From: Alphaproteobacteria bacterium
GTDB lineage: Bacteria > Pseudomonadota > Alphaproteobacteria > Sphingomonadales > Sphingomonadaceae
Length of the DNA: 39,642 bases
Direction of reading: 5' to 3'
NCBI GenBank assembly: GCA_028293025.1
Contig: JAQGLF010000155.1
Location: forward strand, 1 to 39,642
Shown: positions 18,731-28,207 of the stretch, one piece after another
How positions within the stretch are numbered: position 1 is the stretch's first letter
Layout of the letters: the number at the start of each line of letters is the position of its first letter
The notes under the pieces: generated by a model
The model's input: only the letters and a program-made list of their open reading frames with translations
Database searches by the model: none
Told to the model about the DNA's origin: nothing
Made by a program: the position numbers and the translations under genes

Positions 18731-18934
18731 TCACCCTTTCGGCGGCAATTTCTTGTCGAGCGTGACCTTCACCCCCTCGTCCTTCGCCACCAGAGGATCG
18801 ATATATTCGAGGAAGCTGTCCGCGATCGCCATCACCTGCAGATGATCCTTCGCCTTGTCCGCCACCAGGGCGGCGCAGGCGAGCGCGACCATCCGGTAGA
18901 TCGCCTCGACATCGGGCGCGAGGCTCTCGTCCAT
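18731..18934 (-). CDS. Small phage protein, unknown function
   Basis: ATG at 18934 MDESLAPDVEAIYRMVALACAALVADKAKDHLQVM...; first gene of the late operon. Confidence 0.55.
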   Translation of the reverse strand: MDESLAPDVEAIYRMVALACAALVADKAKDHLQVMAIADSFLEYIDPLVAKDEGVKVTLDKKLPPKG

Positions 18935-19106
18935 GCTCGGTTTCCTTCGAAGATTGTCGCCGCGCGACAGATCGGGGCCCCGGCCGGACCGTTGTCCAGG
19001 GATAGGGCGGGGCTGCCGTTCGGGTTGGGGATGGCGGTGCCGCCCGAAATCCGGAACGAAAAAGCGCCCGCAAACCCGATGGCCGCAGGCGCAACTCTGT
19101 TTATTG

Positions 19107-19148
19107 AATATCGGAACTCCGTTTAGCCGCAAGTTCCGATATTGTCAA
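19107..19148 (-). promoter_or_regulatory. Late-operon promoter with overlapping operator: perfect 12-bp inverted repeat AATATCGGAACT / AGTTCCGATATT and TTGACA -35
   Basis: Arms 19107-19118 and 19132-19143; minus strand reads TTGACA-AATATCGGAACTTGCGG-CTAAAC. Confidence 0.6.
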
Positions 19149-19327
19149 GTCTTATGTCGCACTTTCTCGCGCGGCAGCCGGCACGGCATCGCGGCCTCGC
19201 CTCTGCGCCCTCCCGCTTTCGCCCTGCCGGGGGGCCCGCTTCGGCAATGCCGCCCGGCAGCTGATCCAAATCAGGTTTATGCCGCGAAAAGGCTTCGCGG
19301 TAACGCGATCTTTACCCCGATGGCACC

Positions 19328-20065
19328 ATGTCTTTTGACCCTCTCCGACGGATGAGGCTCGTAAGAATCGGGACCGAAATGCCTGCCCCCACGGCTGCGG
19401 AAAATCAGGCCAGTCTGGCCGCCGACAACCGGCGGGTGGCGCCGCGCACCTTTCTCATGCTGGCGGCCAATGCCTGGAGCGGGGGCGCGTACGTCCCCGT
19501 CCGCATCCGCAACGTCTCCGAAACCGGCGCGCTGATCGAGGGCGCCGGCCTGCCCCCGGCCGGCGAGCCGATCCAGCTCAACCGCGGCGAGGCTCAGATC
19601 GAGGGCATCGTCGCCTGGTCGACCGGCAGCCGCTGCGGCGTCCATTTCGCGACTCCGATCGCGGTCGACATCTGGCGGGCCGGCAAGCCGGCGGCGGCGC
19701 CGCCTGGCCAGGGGCGGGTCGACCTCATCCAGGCGGCGGTCCGCGCCGGCGCCGCCGCCGTGGCGAGCGCCGCCCTCCCCTCGCCGGCAGCGGAGGAGCG
19801 CTGGGCCGACCAGCTCGACGCGCGGCTGGCGGAAGAGCTGGGTTTCGTCCAGCGCCTGGTCGAGGCGCTCGGCGACGAGCTGGTCGCCGATCCGGCGATC
19901 CTCAACCGCCATGTGCAGGCGCTCCAGAATATCGATCTTGCCAGCCAGATGCTCGGCCATCTGATCCGCGTCATCGAGGCTTCCGACCGCGCCGAGGCCG
20001 TGCGCGCGATCGGCATGGACGATCTGCGCGCCCGCCTCACCCGCCACCGCAGCCTCAACGACTGA
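19328..20065 (+). CDS. PilZ domain protein
   Basis: NRRVAPRTFLMLAANAW...VPVRIRNVSETGALIEG...GIVAWSTGSRCGVHF, PilZ-like. Confidence 0.75.
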   Translation: MSFDPLRRMRLVRIGTEMPAPTAAENQASLAADNRRVAPRTFLMLAANAWSGGAYVPVRIRNVSETGALIEGAGLPPAGEPIQLNRGEAQIEGIVAWSTGSRCGVHFATPIAVDIWRAGKPAAAPPGQGRVDLIQAAVRAGAAAVASAALPSPAAEERWADQLDARLAEELGFVQRLVEALGDELVADPAILNRHVQALQNIDLASQMLGHLIRVIEASDRAEAVRAIGMDDLRARLTRHRSLND

Positions 20066-20091
20066 ACCGGGGCGGAGTGCGCCCAAAGAAA

Positions 20092-20129
20092 AGCCCCGGC
20101 CGGTGGGACCGGCCGAGGCTCCTCTTTGG
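20092..20129. terminator. Bidirectional terminator between convergent genes
   Basis: GCCCCGGCCGGTGGGACCGGCCGAGGC stem-loop flanked by A-rich left side and CTCTTT right side. Confidence 0.6.
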
Positions 20130-20143
20130 CAAAGCTGCAGGCC

Positions 20144-20839
20144 TCAGTGGGGCGTTGCAGGCGTGGCACCTCGAACAACCGCGGGCGTCGCAGTCGCCGA
20201 AACTGCCGGCGCTGATGCGGCTACGCTTGCTGGCACGGCGGGAGCCCCGACGTCGAGCGGGGGCAGGGCTGCAGCGGCAAACGAGAGCGGGACATCTTCG
20301 TCCACGAAACTCTTCACGATGGTCCCCATCGGCACCTTCGCGCTTGTGCCGGTCATAAAGAAACCGGCGGGTAGAAAGACTATCGCCGACACAGCCACTG
20401 CGCCGATGCCCCCGGCAGTGCCCTTGTCGTCAAACGCGCCGCTGAGGCGAATCTGACGGCCATTGACCGTCAGGTACAGGATATGGGCGGCAAGGTGACC
20501 GGACTTGCCCCACATGCCCTTGTTGCGGACGTCGGTGATCTCGCCCACTGCAGGGCTGCCAACCGGGATCACGGTGACGCCCTGGACGACCACCGGTTCA
20601 GACGTCTCCATGTGAAAGCGCTGCCCGACCCGCAGCTTCTTGCCCTTAGTCGTCAGCTCTTCCGTCAACCTCAGTGGCACCTCGGTGCCAACACGCAACA
20701 TCGCACCGGCAGTGACGGGCGCGGCAATCGGCGCGGACGCGGCAACCGCCGGCGCGATAACGGGTGTGCCCTGCTGCTGCGCAAGCGCAGGCGAAGACAC
20801 GGCGGCGAGCGCCGCGAAAGCGACGAAACTTCTTGTCAT
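20144..20839 (-). CDS. Secreted hypothetical protein
   Basis: Signal peptide MTRSFVAFAALAAVSSPALAQ; LRVGTEVPLRLTEELTTKGKKLRVGQRFHMETSEPVVVQGVTVIPVGSPAVGEITDV. Confidence 0.7.
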   Translation of the reverse strand: MTRSFVAFAALAAVSSPALAQQQGTPVIAPAVAASAPIAAPVTAGAMLRVGTEVPLRLTEELTTKGKKLRVGQRFHMETSEPVVVQGVTVIPVGSPAVGEITDVRNKGMWGKSGHLAAHILYLTVNGRQIRLSGAFDDKGTAGGIGAVAVSAIVFLPAGFFMTGTSAKVPMGTIVKSFVDEDVPLSFAAAALPPLDVGAPAVPASVAASAPAVSATATPAVVRGATPATPH

Positions 20840-20935
20840 GGATATTCCCCCTGTGGAGCCGGAATCGGCGAGGGCATCCTAGAAAATATTCGAGGAATTA
20901 CAAGCCTGTAATCTCCGGACGGACGGCGCGCATCG

Positions 20936-22516
20936 TCAGAGGCAGACGAGCCCGAGGAGGCAAATGGGCGGCCTTGGCGGCGGCGGGGGTGGCGGTGGCG
21001 GAGCAGGTGCTGGCGCCGGAGCGGGAGCTGGCGCCGGTGCTGGAGCAGGCGCCGGTGCTGGAGCCGGTGCGGGCGCGGGAGCCGGCGCAGGCGCCGGTGC
21101 TGGTGCTGGTGCTGGTGCTGGTGCTGGTGCTGGTGCTGGTGCTGGTGCGGGAGCCGGGGCAGGCGCGGGCGCTGGAGCCGGCGCAGGCGCAGGTGCCGGA
21201 GCAGGCGCCGGTGCCGGTGCAGGTGCGGGAGCCGGCACAGGTGCTGGTGCCGGGGCGGGTGCGGGAACAGGCACAGGCACAGGGATCGGGACCGGGGCCG
21301 GAGCGGGGACGGGCACTGGAACCGGAACGGGTGCCGGCGCTGGAACCGGTGCGGGAATTGGGGCCGGCGCGGGGGTCGGTACGGGCAGCGGCACTGGAGC
21401 CGGGCCAGGAGCCGGAGCCGGTGCCGGTGCCGGTGTCGGTACGGGCGCCGGGGCGGGCGCGGGCACCGGAACCGGCACCGGCGCGGGAGCGGGCGTGCCG
21501 ATCGGCGCGGGGACCGGGGCGGGCGTCGCCGCCGCGATCGTGACCAGGCCGGCCAGGCGGCGCTCGACCGGATCCTCGCTGCGGACGGCGGCGAGCAGCA
21601 GCGTCGCGCCGCCGCCCGCGCGGATCGTCCCGTCGGCAATGGGCGCCGCCGACGTGACGGCGGCCAGGATGACCGGCGCGCCGGGCACCTCCCCGTCGAG
21701 CGCATAACCGAGCCGCGGGCCGCAGCCGGCGAGTCCGCCGCCGCAGCCTTCGTCCGCATCCACCCCGGCATCGACACCGGCATAGCTGAGCCGGGGCCCG
21801 CAGGCCGCCGCGTCGCCGAGGCATCCGGCGGGGTCCGGAGCGGCTTCGCCGGCGCCGCCGGACGCAGGCAATGTGGCGGCGGTCTCGCCCGCATCCGCGG
21901 AGGCTTCCCCGCTTGCGCCCACCGACAGCAAGGCCTCGCCGCCGTCGCCCGCGGCCGCATTGGCGCTGACAATGACCCGCTCCGGCGCGGCGGCCGAGAC
22001 CGAGCCGGTCAGGCCCGCCGCGACCAGCCGCCGCTCGCCGCCGCTCGCGGTCGACACCTCGACCCGTCCCTCGGTGACGGCGACGTCGGCGCCCGCTTCG
22101 TCCACGCGGACGGCGAACACCGTGCCCTTGACCGTGGAGGCCAGCAGCCGCGTGCGTACCCGGAAATGGGGATCCGGCCTCTTCTCGATATTGTAGAGGG
22201 CGCGGCCATAGGCCTCGAAGATCTCGACGAAGCCCTGCGGCGCCCGCGCGCGCGGCACGGTGAGCCGGGTCGCCGGCGCGACGATGACGATGTCGGCGCC
22301 GTGGACCAGCACCGCCCGGCCGCTCGCGCCGGTGCGAAGCGAATCGCCCGGCGCCAGCACCATGCCCCGCGCCGCGGCTCGGGTCGCATTGCCATGTTCG
22401 AGAACGACCGGGCCGCCGGCCTCGGTGACGCGCCAGGGAATGCCGTCCTGGGCCAGCGCCGGGGACGCGAGCGCCAAAGCGAAGATCAGGCCCACCATCT
22501 TCGCCCGCATCGTCAT
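20936..22516 (-). CDS. FecR-domain periplasmic protein with very long Pro-Ala repeat tail
   Basis: Signal peptide; FecR-like ATRLTVPRARAPQGFVEIFEAYGRALYNIEKRPDPHFRVRTRLLASTVKGTVFAVRVDEAGADVAVTEGRVEV; then (AP)n. Confidence 0.8.
   Translation of the reverse strand: MTMRAKMVGLIFALALASPALAQDGIPWRVTEAGGPVVLEHGNATRAAARGMVLAPGDSLRTGASGRAVLVHGADIVIVAPATRLTVPRARAPQGFVEIFEAYGRALYNIEKRPDPHFRVRTRLLASTVKGTVFAVRVDEAGADVAVTEGRVEVSTASGGERRLVAAGLTGSVSAAAPERVIVSANAAAGDGGEALLSVGASGEASADAGETAATLPASGGAGEAAPDPAGCLGDAAACGPRLSYAGVDAGVDADEGCGGGLAGCGPRLGYALDGEVPGAPVILAAVTSAAPIADGTIRAGGGATLLLAAVRSEDPVERRLAGLVTIAAATPAPVPAPIGTPAPAPVPVPVPAPAPAPVPTPAPAPAPAPGPAPVPLPVPTPAPAPIPAPVPAPAPVPVPVPVPAPAPVPIPVPVPVPAPAPAPAPVPAPAPAPAPAPAPAPAPAPAPAPAPAPAPAPAPAPAPAPAPAPAPAPAPAPAPAPAPAPAPAPAPAPAPAPAPAPAPAPPPPPPPPPRPPICLLGLVCL
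21096..21149. repeat. GGTGCT hexanucleotide tandem repeat within the Pro-Ala region
   Basis: About 8 consecutive perfect GGTGCT units plus degenerate flanks. Confidence 0.85.
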
Positions 22517-22704
22517 CCTCCGCCGCGCCGCGCAAGGCGACGCCGCGCGTCTACCCTGTACTCGTTTCGGGGCCGTGACCCGATGTGCCGAAAGCCCGGT
22601 TAACCAATGCCCGGCAATCGCCGCGCTTGATCTGGATCAGGCTTTAACCTTCCGGGAAGACTCGCCGCCCTAGACAATCGCCATCATCCACAAGGGAGCG
22701 AATA

Positions 22705-22866
22705 ATGCGTGTCATCCACAAGCTGATCCGGAACGAGAAAGCCGCCACTGCCATCGAATACGGCCTGATCGCGGCGCTGATCGCCGTCGCCGCCATCGCC
22801 GCCATGAAGGGCGTCGGCACGACCCTCAACACCACCTTCTCGAACGTCTCCACGCAGATGCAATAA
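22705..22866 (+). CDS. Flp/Fap-type pilin component
   Basis: 53-aa ORF absent from the ORF track: MRVIHKLIRNEKAATAIEYGLIAALIAVAAIAAMKGVGTTLNTTFSNVSTQMQ. Confidence 0.9.
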   Translation: MRVIHKLIRNEKAATAIEYGLIAALIAVAAIAAMKGVGTTLNTTFSNVSTQMQ

Positions 22867-22890
22867 GCACCCACGTCCGGGAGTTTCGGA

Positions 22891-22922
22891 AAGGCTCCGC
22901 CCTCGCCGGGCGGGGCCTTTTT
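22891..22922 (+). terminator. Rho-independent terminator after the flp pilin gene
   Basis: AAAGGCTCCGCCCTCGCCGGGCGGGGCCTTTTT. Confidence 0.85.
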
Positions 22923-22969
22923 CCATTCTCGCGATCCCGCTTTCCGCGGCCGCCGGGATCCGCTGGGCT

Positions 22970-23233
22970 TCAGGCGGCGCCGTGCAGGTATGGCGCCGGC
23001 AGGCTCGAGACCGTGGCCACGACGAGCTGCCAGCCGATCGGCCCCTGCTTCGGCTCGTGCTTGTGGTGGCCGCGGTCCGGGAACACGCCAACCCCCTCCA
23101 GCGCGATCTCGGTCCCGCAGCCGGTGCAGCGATAGATGCCGCCGGCGGGCACGAAGGCCGAGGGCTGGAGGGTGAGGTCGAAGGACCCATGTTTCGTCTG
23201 GGACAGATAATTGGGATATTTGAAGCGGGCCAT
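22970..23233 (-). CDS. Hypothetical protein with CTGC motif
   Basis: ATG at 23233: MARFKYPNYLSQTKHGSFDLTLQPSAFVPAGGIYRCTGCGTEIALEGVG. Confidence 0.65.
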   Translation of the reverse strand: MARFKYPNYLSQTKHGSFDLTLQPSAFVPAGGIYRCTGCGTEIALEGVGVFPDRGHHKHEPKQGPIGWQLVVATVSSLPAPYLHGAA

Positions 23234-23520
23234 TTCTCGCCTTCTCGTTCGACGTCGGAGCCGGAGCGATGCGCCCGGCCGCGGGCCGTCCTTCCGGCCC
23301 CCATGTTTCGCGCCTAGCCGGAGGTGGGTTTCAGAAAGGCTAATGGCGGGTCGAACATGCGGGCGCTGAGCGGGACCGAAGCGGCCTTCGTGGGGGGATG
23401 ATCCAGCTTCGGCCCCTGGCCGCACGTCCCAGCGTGCGGTTGGGCCCGGCCTGCGCCCTGTCGCGTGGCCGGTCACTACCGTAGGATTACGGTGCGGGTC
23501 GCGGATCCGTCCCGCCTCGC

Positions 23521-23715
23521 TCAGGTGTTGCGGCTGATCGCCTTCAGGAAATGCGGCGCGCCCGCATCGTCGATTACCTTGACGGCGGTGGCGCCGAAAT
23601 GGCTCCGCACCTGGCCGAGATTGTCCACCGCATAGCCGGTGGCGAGCGCCAGATCCTCGAACCTCTTGGTGCCCATTGCCTGCGGGCCCCGCATCCAGAT
23701 GACGGTGAAAGCCAT
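23521..23715 (-). CDS. Small hypothetical protein
   Basis: MAFTVIWMRGPQAMGTKRFEDLALATGYAVDNLGQVRSHFGATAVKVIDD. Confidence 0.5.
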   Translation of the reverse strand: MAFTVIWMRGPQAMGTKRFEDLALATGYAVDNLGQVRSHFGATAVKVIDDAGAPHFLKAISRNT

Positions 23716-23776
23716 AAATCTCCCCGCCGGACGCATAGCGCCGACCCGGTTAAGGAGCCTCTAACCAGGCATTTTC

Positions 23777-23922
23777 GCCCCTCTCCCCCTGCGGGAGAGG
23801 GCGGGGCCCGCCGCTCGAAGAACGGTGGGAGGGTGAGGGGTGGGCGGCGGCTACGCCGCCCGCGCGCCCGAGGCGCGCACCCCCTCCCCCCAATCCCTTC
23901 TCCCAGGGGAGAGGGATAAACC
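23777..23922. repeat. REP-like composite repeat
   Basis: CCCTCTCCCCCTGCGGGAGAGGG ... CCCTTCTCCCAGGGGAGAGGG palindromes. Confidence 0.65.
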
Positions 23923-23944
23923 AAGGGCGGCCTTGCGCCGGCCC

Positions 23945-24232
23945 TCAATGCGTGTTCGAAGCCGCGTCCTTATGCCCGTCGACCTTGACGTCGACATGCA
24001 TGTTGCCGAGCTGGTCGGCCTTGTTCTCGATCGCGCCGGCCGCCTGGTCGACGACATTACCGGCGCTCGCGGCCGCCGCTTCCGCCGTATTGCCGGCGCT
24101 GTCGGCCGCGGCTTCGGCCTTGTTTCCGGCCGCGTCGACCTGATTGTCCACCGACGCGTTGTTGACGGTGACGTTGCAGCCTGCCGCGAGCAGGAGCGCC
24201 GCCGCCGCGCAGGCCGTGCTGATTTTCCTCAT
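23945..24232 (-). CDS. Small lipoprotein
   Basis: MRKISTACAAAALLLAAGCN lipobox-like; Ala/Asn-rich repeats. Confidence 0.65.
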   Translation of the reverse strand: MRKISTACAAAALLLAAGCNVTVNNASVDNQVDAAGNKAEAAADSAGNTAEAAAASAGNVVDQAAGAIENKADQLGNMHVDVKVDGHKDAASNTH

Positions 24233-24315
24233 GATTTTCTCCGATCGTCGCTACCTTGCGGCGGCGTCCCTAGCAGACTTGCGGCGCGGGCACAGCCATC
24301 GGGCGAAGGGCCCAA

Positions 24316-24540
24316 CTAGGCTGGGCGCTTCCCGAACAGCTTCGGCACCGCCTGGAACCGGGCGCCGCCTTCGGACCGCCGGCGCTCGATGCCGTTGCGC
24401 TCGAGCTCGGCGGCGAGGCGGTCGAGGTCGCGCGCCTTGTCGATCAGCGGACGGCCGACGCTCGGATGATATTCCTTCGCCATCTGGCGGCAATTGGCGG
24501 CGCGTTCGCGCAGGGCGGCGGCACTGGACATGGTTTCCAT
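24316..24540 (-). CDS. Small hypothetical protein
   Basis: METMSSAAALRERAANCRQMAKEYHPSVGRPLIDKARDLDRLAAELER; start uncertain. Confidence 0.55.
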   Translation of the reverse strand: METMSSAAALRERAANCRQMAKEYHPSVGRPLIDKARDLDRLAAELERNGIERRRSEGGARFQAVPKLFGKRPA

Positions 24541-24775
24541 CCCGTTCATCATCTGCGCGGCAAAGCGCAGCCGGGAGGCGCTGTCTATCGGCCCATTTCG
24601 GATGCGCCGATCCGGGACGGACGGGGCGAAAGGCTTAATTCGAAGAGAGGATCGGGCGCGGCGCCTCCGGGCGCCTGGAGCATTGCGCGAAAAAGTGGGA
24701 ACCGGTTTTTCGCGAAAGGCAATGCGGCAACAAATGCCCGGAGCAGCGGGTGATTCGATCTGATCGCCCACTGCT

Positions 24776-25573
24776 CTAGGCCGCGATGCGCGTCGTCCAG
24801 TCGGCGAAGGCCAGCCAGGCGGCCGAATGGCCAATCGGGCCGTGCAGCAGCACCGCGACCGCGATCACCGCGCCGCCGATCAGCCACACCCGGCTGGGCC
24901 GGCCCGATCGGCGCCAGTCGTGGACGGCGCCCGCGACGACGAACAGCAGCAGGATCATGGCCGAGACGTTGACGACGATCATCGGCGGCGGCGGCGCGAG
25001 GCCGGGCCGCCTGCCCGGTCCGCCGCCGGTCGCGAGGATGAAGCCGACGCGGCCCACCGCCGCCTGCAGCAGCGTGATCGTCGCCAGCAGCATCAGCCTT
25101 TTATGCGTCTCGGCATGCTCGAGATTGACGATCGCGGCGACGAAGAAGCCGGCGAAGAGCGCCAGCGCGGTCAGCGGCACGATCAGGAAGGTGCGCGCCG
25201 CATCGCCATGGCCCGCGGCCAGCTCGACCTTGAGCGAATAGATCGCCGTGACGATGCCGACCACGACCATCGCGCTCGCCAGCGCGATCCCGGCCAGGCC
25301 CCACGCCCGGTGGTGGCGCAGCCGCCCCCGCGCCGCCAGCAGGGTCTGCGACAAAAGCAGCAACGTCCACGCCGTGAACAAAGCGCCGTGGATGTGCAGC
25401 AGCGGCGGCCCGATGAAGGTGCGCCCCGGCAGCTGCAGCCAGTAGGTCGGCAGGAAGCCGCCGATCGCGACCGCCGCGCACGCCGCCGCCATCCAGACAT
25501 AGAAGAAGCTGCGCCGCGCCGCCGTCCTCGCCGGCGCGGCCATCGCCGCTGCGGCGGCCGTCGTCGTCGCCAT
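24776..25573 (-). CDS. Multi-pass membrane protein
   Basis: ATG at 25573; RRSFFYVWMAAACAAVAIGGFLPTYW...HIHGALFTAWTLLLLSQTLLAA with several predicted helices. Confidence 0.75.
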   Translation of the reverse strand: MATTTAAAAAMAAPARTAARRSFFYVWMAAACAAVAIGGFLPTYWLQLPGRTFIGPPLLHIHGALFTAWTLLLLSQTLLAARGRLRHHRAWGLAGIALASAMVVVGIVTAIYSLKVELAAGHGDAARTFLIVPLTALALFAGFFVAAIVNLEHAETHKRLMLLATITLLQAAVGRVGFILATGGGPGRRPGLAPPPPMIVVNVSAMILLLFVVAGAVHDWRRSGRPSRVWLIGGAVIAVAVLLHGPIGHSAAWLAFADWTTRIAA

Positions 25574-25792
25574 GTGCGTTCCCCCCCGAGACCGTGGCCG
25601 CACCATGGATCGATTCGCGCCGCCTGCCAAGCCCCGATGTCGAGGCGCGCCGGCCGAGGCCCGCGCCTCGCCTCGTCGCCGGCTCGGCTGGCGGCGGCAG
25701 GCGCCCGTTAACCCTATCTCTTGAGACTCCCTTAATCTCTCGGGCGGATTCGGACCGGTACGGGCGGGGTGTGCGCAACGACGAGGCCTCCC

Positions 25793-26101
25793 ATGCCCGA
25801 AGCCGATCCTGCAAGCAGTGGCCGTCAAGACGGCGACCCGCCGGCTCTTCCTCCCGCCAATACCCGCCGCTGGGTCGCCCGCCGCAAGGCGCTGGTGGTC
25901 GAGGCGATCCAGAGCGGCCGGCTCAGCCTCGACGAGGCCTGGCGCCGCTACCGGCTGAGCGTCGAGGAGTTCGGCGCCTGGAAGCGCGCTTTCTGTCGCT
26001 TCGGCGTCCAGTGCCTGCGCGTCGCCGGCGCGGCGACGAAGAAGACCTCGCGGCACCGTGCCCGCCGCGCCCTTGCCGGCGGAGGCGGGCGGCATGGCTG
26101 A
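25793..26101 (+). CDS. DUF1153 / SciP-like transcriptional regulator
   Basis: LPPANTRRWVARRKALVVEAIQSGRLSLDEAWRRYRLSVEEFGAWKRAF. Confidence 0.8.
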   Translation: MPEADPASSGRQDGDPPALPPANTRRWVARRKALVVEAIQSGRLSLDEAWRRYRLSVEEFGAWKRAFCRFGVQCLRVAGAATKKTSRHRARRALAGGGGRHG

Positions 26102-26546
26102 GTCCTTCCTGCTTTCCGCCGCCGCGCCCCGCGCCGCCGCAGGCGCGGCCCCCCGCCAGCGGCTGCTGCTGGTCGACGACGAGCTGGCGATCGCCCGCTT
26201 CCTCGCCCACGCCGCCGAGGAATGCGGGCTCGAAGCGATCGTCACGGTGACGGCCGAGAGCTTCCGCAGCCAATATTGCGCGCTCAGGCCGGAGATCGTC
26301 GTGCTCGACCTCGCTTTGCCCGGAAGCGACGGCGTCGAGCTGCTGCGCTTCCTCGCCGAGGAAAAGAGCGAGGCGCGCATCCTCCTGGTCAGCGGCTTCG
26401 ACGAACGCGTGCTCGAGGCGGCGATGCGCCTCGGCGCGGCGTTGGGCCTGCGCATGGCCGCCCCGCTGCACAAGCCGGTCCGTCTTCACCGGCTGATGGC
26501 GGCGATGCTGGACGAGGAGGTGGTCGATGATCCCTATCTCGGCTGA
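26094..26546 (+). CDS. Response-regulator receiver domain protein
   Basis: RLLLVDDELAIARFL...PEIVVLDLALPGSDGVELLRFL...ARILLVSGFDE. Confidence 0.8.
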   Translation: MAESFLLSAAAPRAAAGAAPRQRLLLVDDELAIARFLAHAAEECGLEAIVTVTAESFRSQYCALRPEIVVLDLALPGSDGVELLRFLAEEKSEARILLVSGFDERVLEAAMRLGAALGLRMAAPLHKPVRLHRLMAAMLDEEVVDDPYLG

Positions 26547-27357
26547 CGAAGCCGCGCTCGCCACCGACCTCCAATTCGCGCTGGACCGCGGCGAGCTGTC
26601 CCTCGCCTTCCAGCCCAAGGTCGAGATCGCCAGCGGCCGGCTGACGGGAGTCGAGGCCCTGTCGCGCTGGAGCCATCCCCTGCACGGTGCCGTCGAGCCC
26701 GACCTTTTCGTGCCGCTGGCCGAGCGTTACGGACTGATCGACCAGCTGACCGACTGGCTGGTCCGCACCGGGCTGAAGCAATGGGGCGCCTGGAAGGACC
26801 AGGGGCTCAAGACCAACCTCGCCTTCAACGTCTCGGCGCTCAGCCTGCGCGACATCTACTTCCCGGATTATCTCCACCGCCTCTGCCTGGTCGAAGGCGT
26901 GCCGCCCGCCTGCCTGACCATCGAAGTCACCGAGGGCGCCACCCAGCATATGGTGCGGCTGCTCGATACGCTGACCCGCTTCCGGCTGAAGGGGATGAGC
27001 CTGTCGCTCGACGATTTCGGCACCGGCTATTCCTCGCTGCTGCAGCTTCGCCAGCTCCCTTATTGCGAGTTGAAGATCGACCGCTGCTTCGTCCGCGAGG
27101 CGGCGACGTCCCGGGAATCGCGGCTGATCGTCAAGGCGGTGATCGATCTCGCCCACGGCCTCGGCCTGTCGGCGACGGCGGAAGGGGTGGAGGACGAGGA
27201 GACGCTCGGCCTCCTCGCCGGCCTGGGCTGCGACAATGCCCAGGGCTTCTTCATCGCCCGGCCGATGCAGGGCGCCGAGCTCGCGCCCTGGCTGATCGAA
27301 GCCGATGCGGCGCGCAAGGTCATCCCCATTTCCGCCGCCGCCGCCGGGCGGAGCTAG
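26527..27357 (+). CDS. EAL-domain c-di-GMP phosphodiesterase
   Basis: GVEALSRWSHP, SLDDFGTGYSSLLQLRQLPYCELKIDRCFV; start overlaps the REC gene. Confidence 0.85.
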   Translation: MIPISADEAALATDLQFALDRGELSLAFQPKVEIASGRLTGVEALSRWSHPLHGAVEPDLFVPLAERYGLIDQLTDWLVRTGLKQWGAWKDQGLKTNLAFNVSALSLRDIYFPDYLHRLCLVEGVPPACLTIEVTEGATQHMVRLLDTLTRFRLKGMSLSLDDFGTGYSSLLQLRQLPYCELKIDRCFVREAATSRESRLIVKAVIDLAHGLGLSATAEGVEDEETLGLLAGLGCDNAQGFFIARPMQGAELAPWLIEADAARKVIPISAAAAGRS

Positions 27358-27543
27358 CCCGTATCGCCTTCAGCATTAGCGCCGGACTCCCTCTCCCAGC
27401 GGTGAGAGGGTCGGGGTGAGGGGGCGCTGAGCCTGGAATCTTGCCGGCCGCCCGGCACCTCCGCCACGAGCCGCCCGCTTGCGCGGCGGAACCCGCGCTC
27501 GCCCGCTTACGTTGGCGGAGCGGAACGATCCGAAGGCGCGATC

Positions 27544-28101
27544 ATGAATCAGTTCGGCAGGACGATGAAACGGGGATGGCCGGCGCTGCTCGCGCTCGCG
27601 CTCGCGCCGTCCTGCCACCATGCGGACCCCAACCAGCCGGCGATCCCCCCGGACCAGCTCGCCAATGCGGTCGAGCAGGCGCGGGTGGACAAGCAGCCGG
27701 CCCCTCCTCCCCCGCCCAGGCGTCTCGGCTACCTGCTGCCGGCGGATCTCGCCCAGCTGAGCGGCGCGCCGGTCTGCACCCTGCGCCTCGGCGACCGGCC
27801 TTTGCTCGTCGCCGGCACCGCCCGCGCCCTCGCCCGCATCGACGGCCGCGCCACCTTCCTCGACGTCGCCGGGCCGATGGACGCCGCCGCCGCCTTCTTC
27901 CGCGCGCCGCGCGCGACGATCAGCATCGGCCGCGGCATTCCCGTCGCTCCCGCCGCCGATGCGCCCGGCACGATCTGGCCGGTCGGCGTCACCGTCGGCG
28001 GCCTGCCCGATATCGAAGACCAGAAAATCAACGCGAGCTGGAGCTGCCGGCTGCGGCGGGGGCCGGGCGGAACGGTGCGCGAACCCGGCGCGCGCCTGTG
28101 A
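27544..28101 (+). CDS. Hypothetical lipoprotein-like protein
   Basis: MNQFGRTMKRGWPALLALALAPSCHHADPNQ; good coding character. Confidence 0.6.
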   Translation: MNQFGRTMKRGWPALLALALAPSCHHADPNQPAIPPDQLANAVEQARVDKQPAPPPPPRRLGYLLPADLAQLSGAPVCTLRLGDRPLLVAGTARALARIDGRATFLDVAGPMDAAAAFFRAPRATISIGRGIPVAPAADAPGTIWPVGVTVGGLPDIEDQKINASWSCRLRRGPGGTVREPGARL

Positions 28102-28207
28102 GGCGCCACCAGGCGGAGCACTGACCTTCGTCATCTCGCGAATTGCGCCGGACGCGATCCGCTCATCCCGGGACCCGGGAGGTATCGAGCGGCGGTGGAG
28201 CATCGGA

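Noticed and set aside
21096-21149. GGTGCT array considered as CRISPR or regulatory repeat
   Set aside because: Unit is 6 bp without spacers and lies inside a coding Pro-Ala tract
20764-21707. Plus-strand GAGAGAG-rich and VLVLVLV/EPVRE ORFs
   Set aside because: Antisense frames of the Pro-Ala repeat in the FecR gene; low complexity
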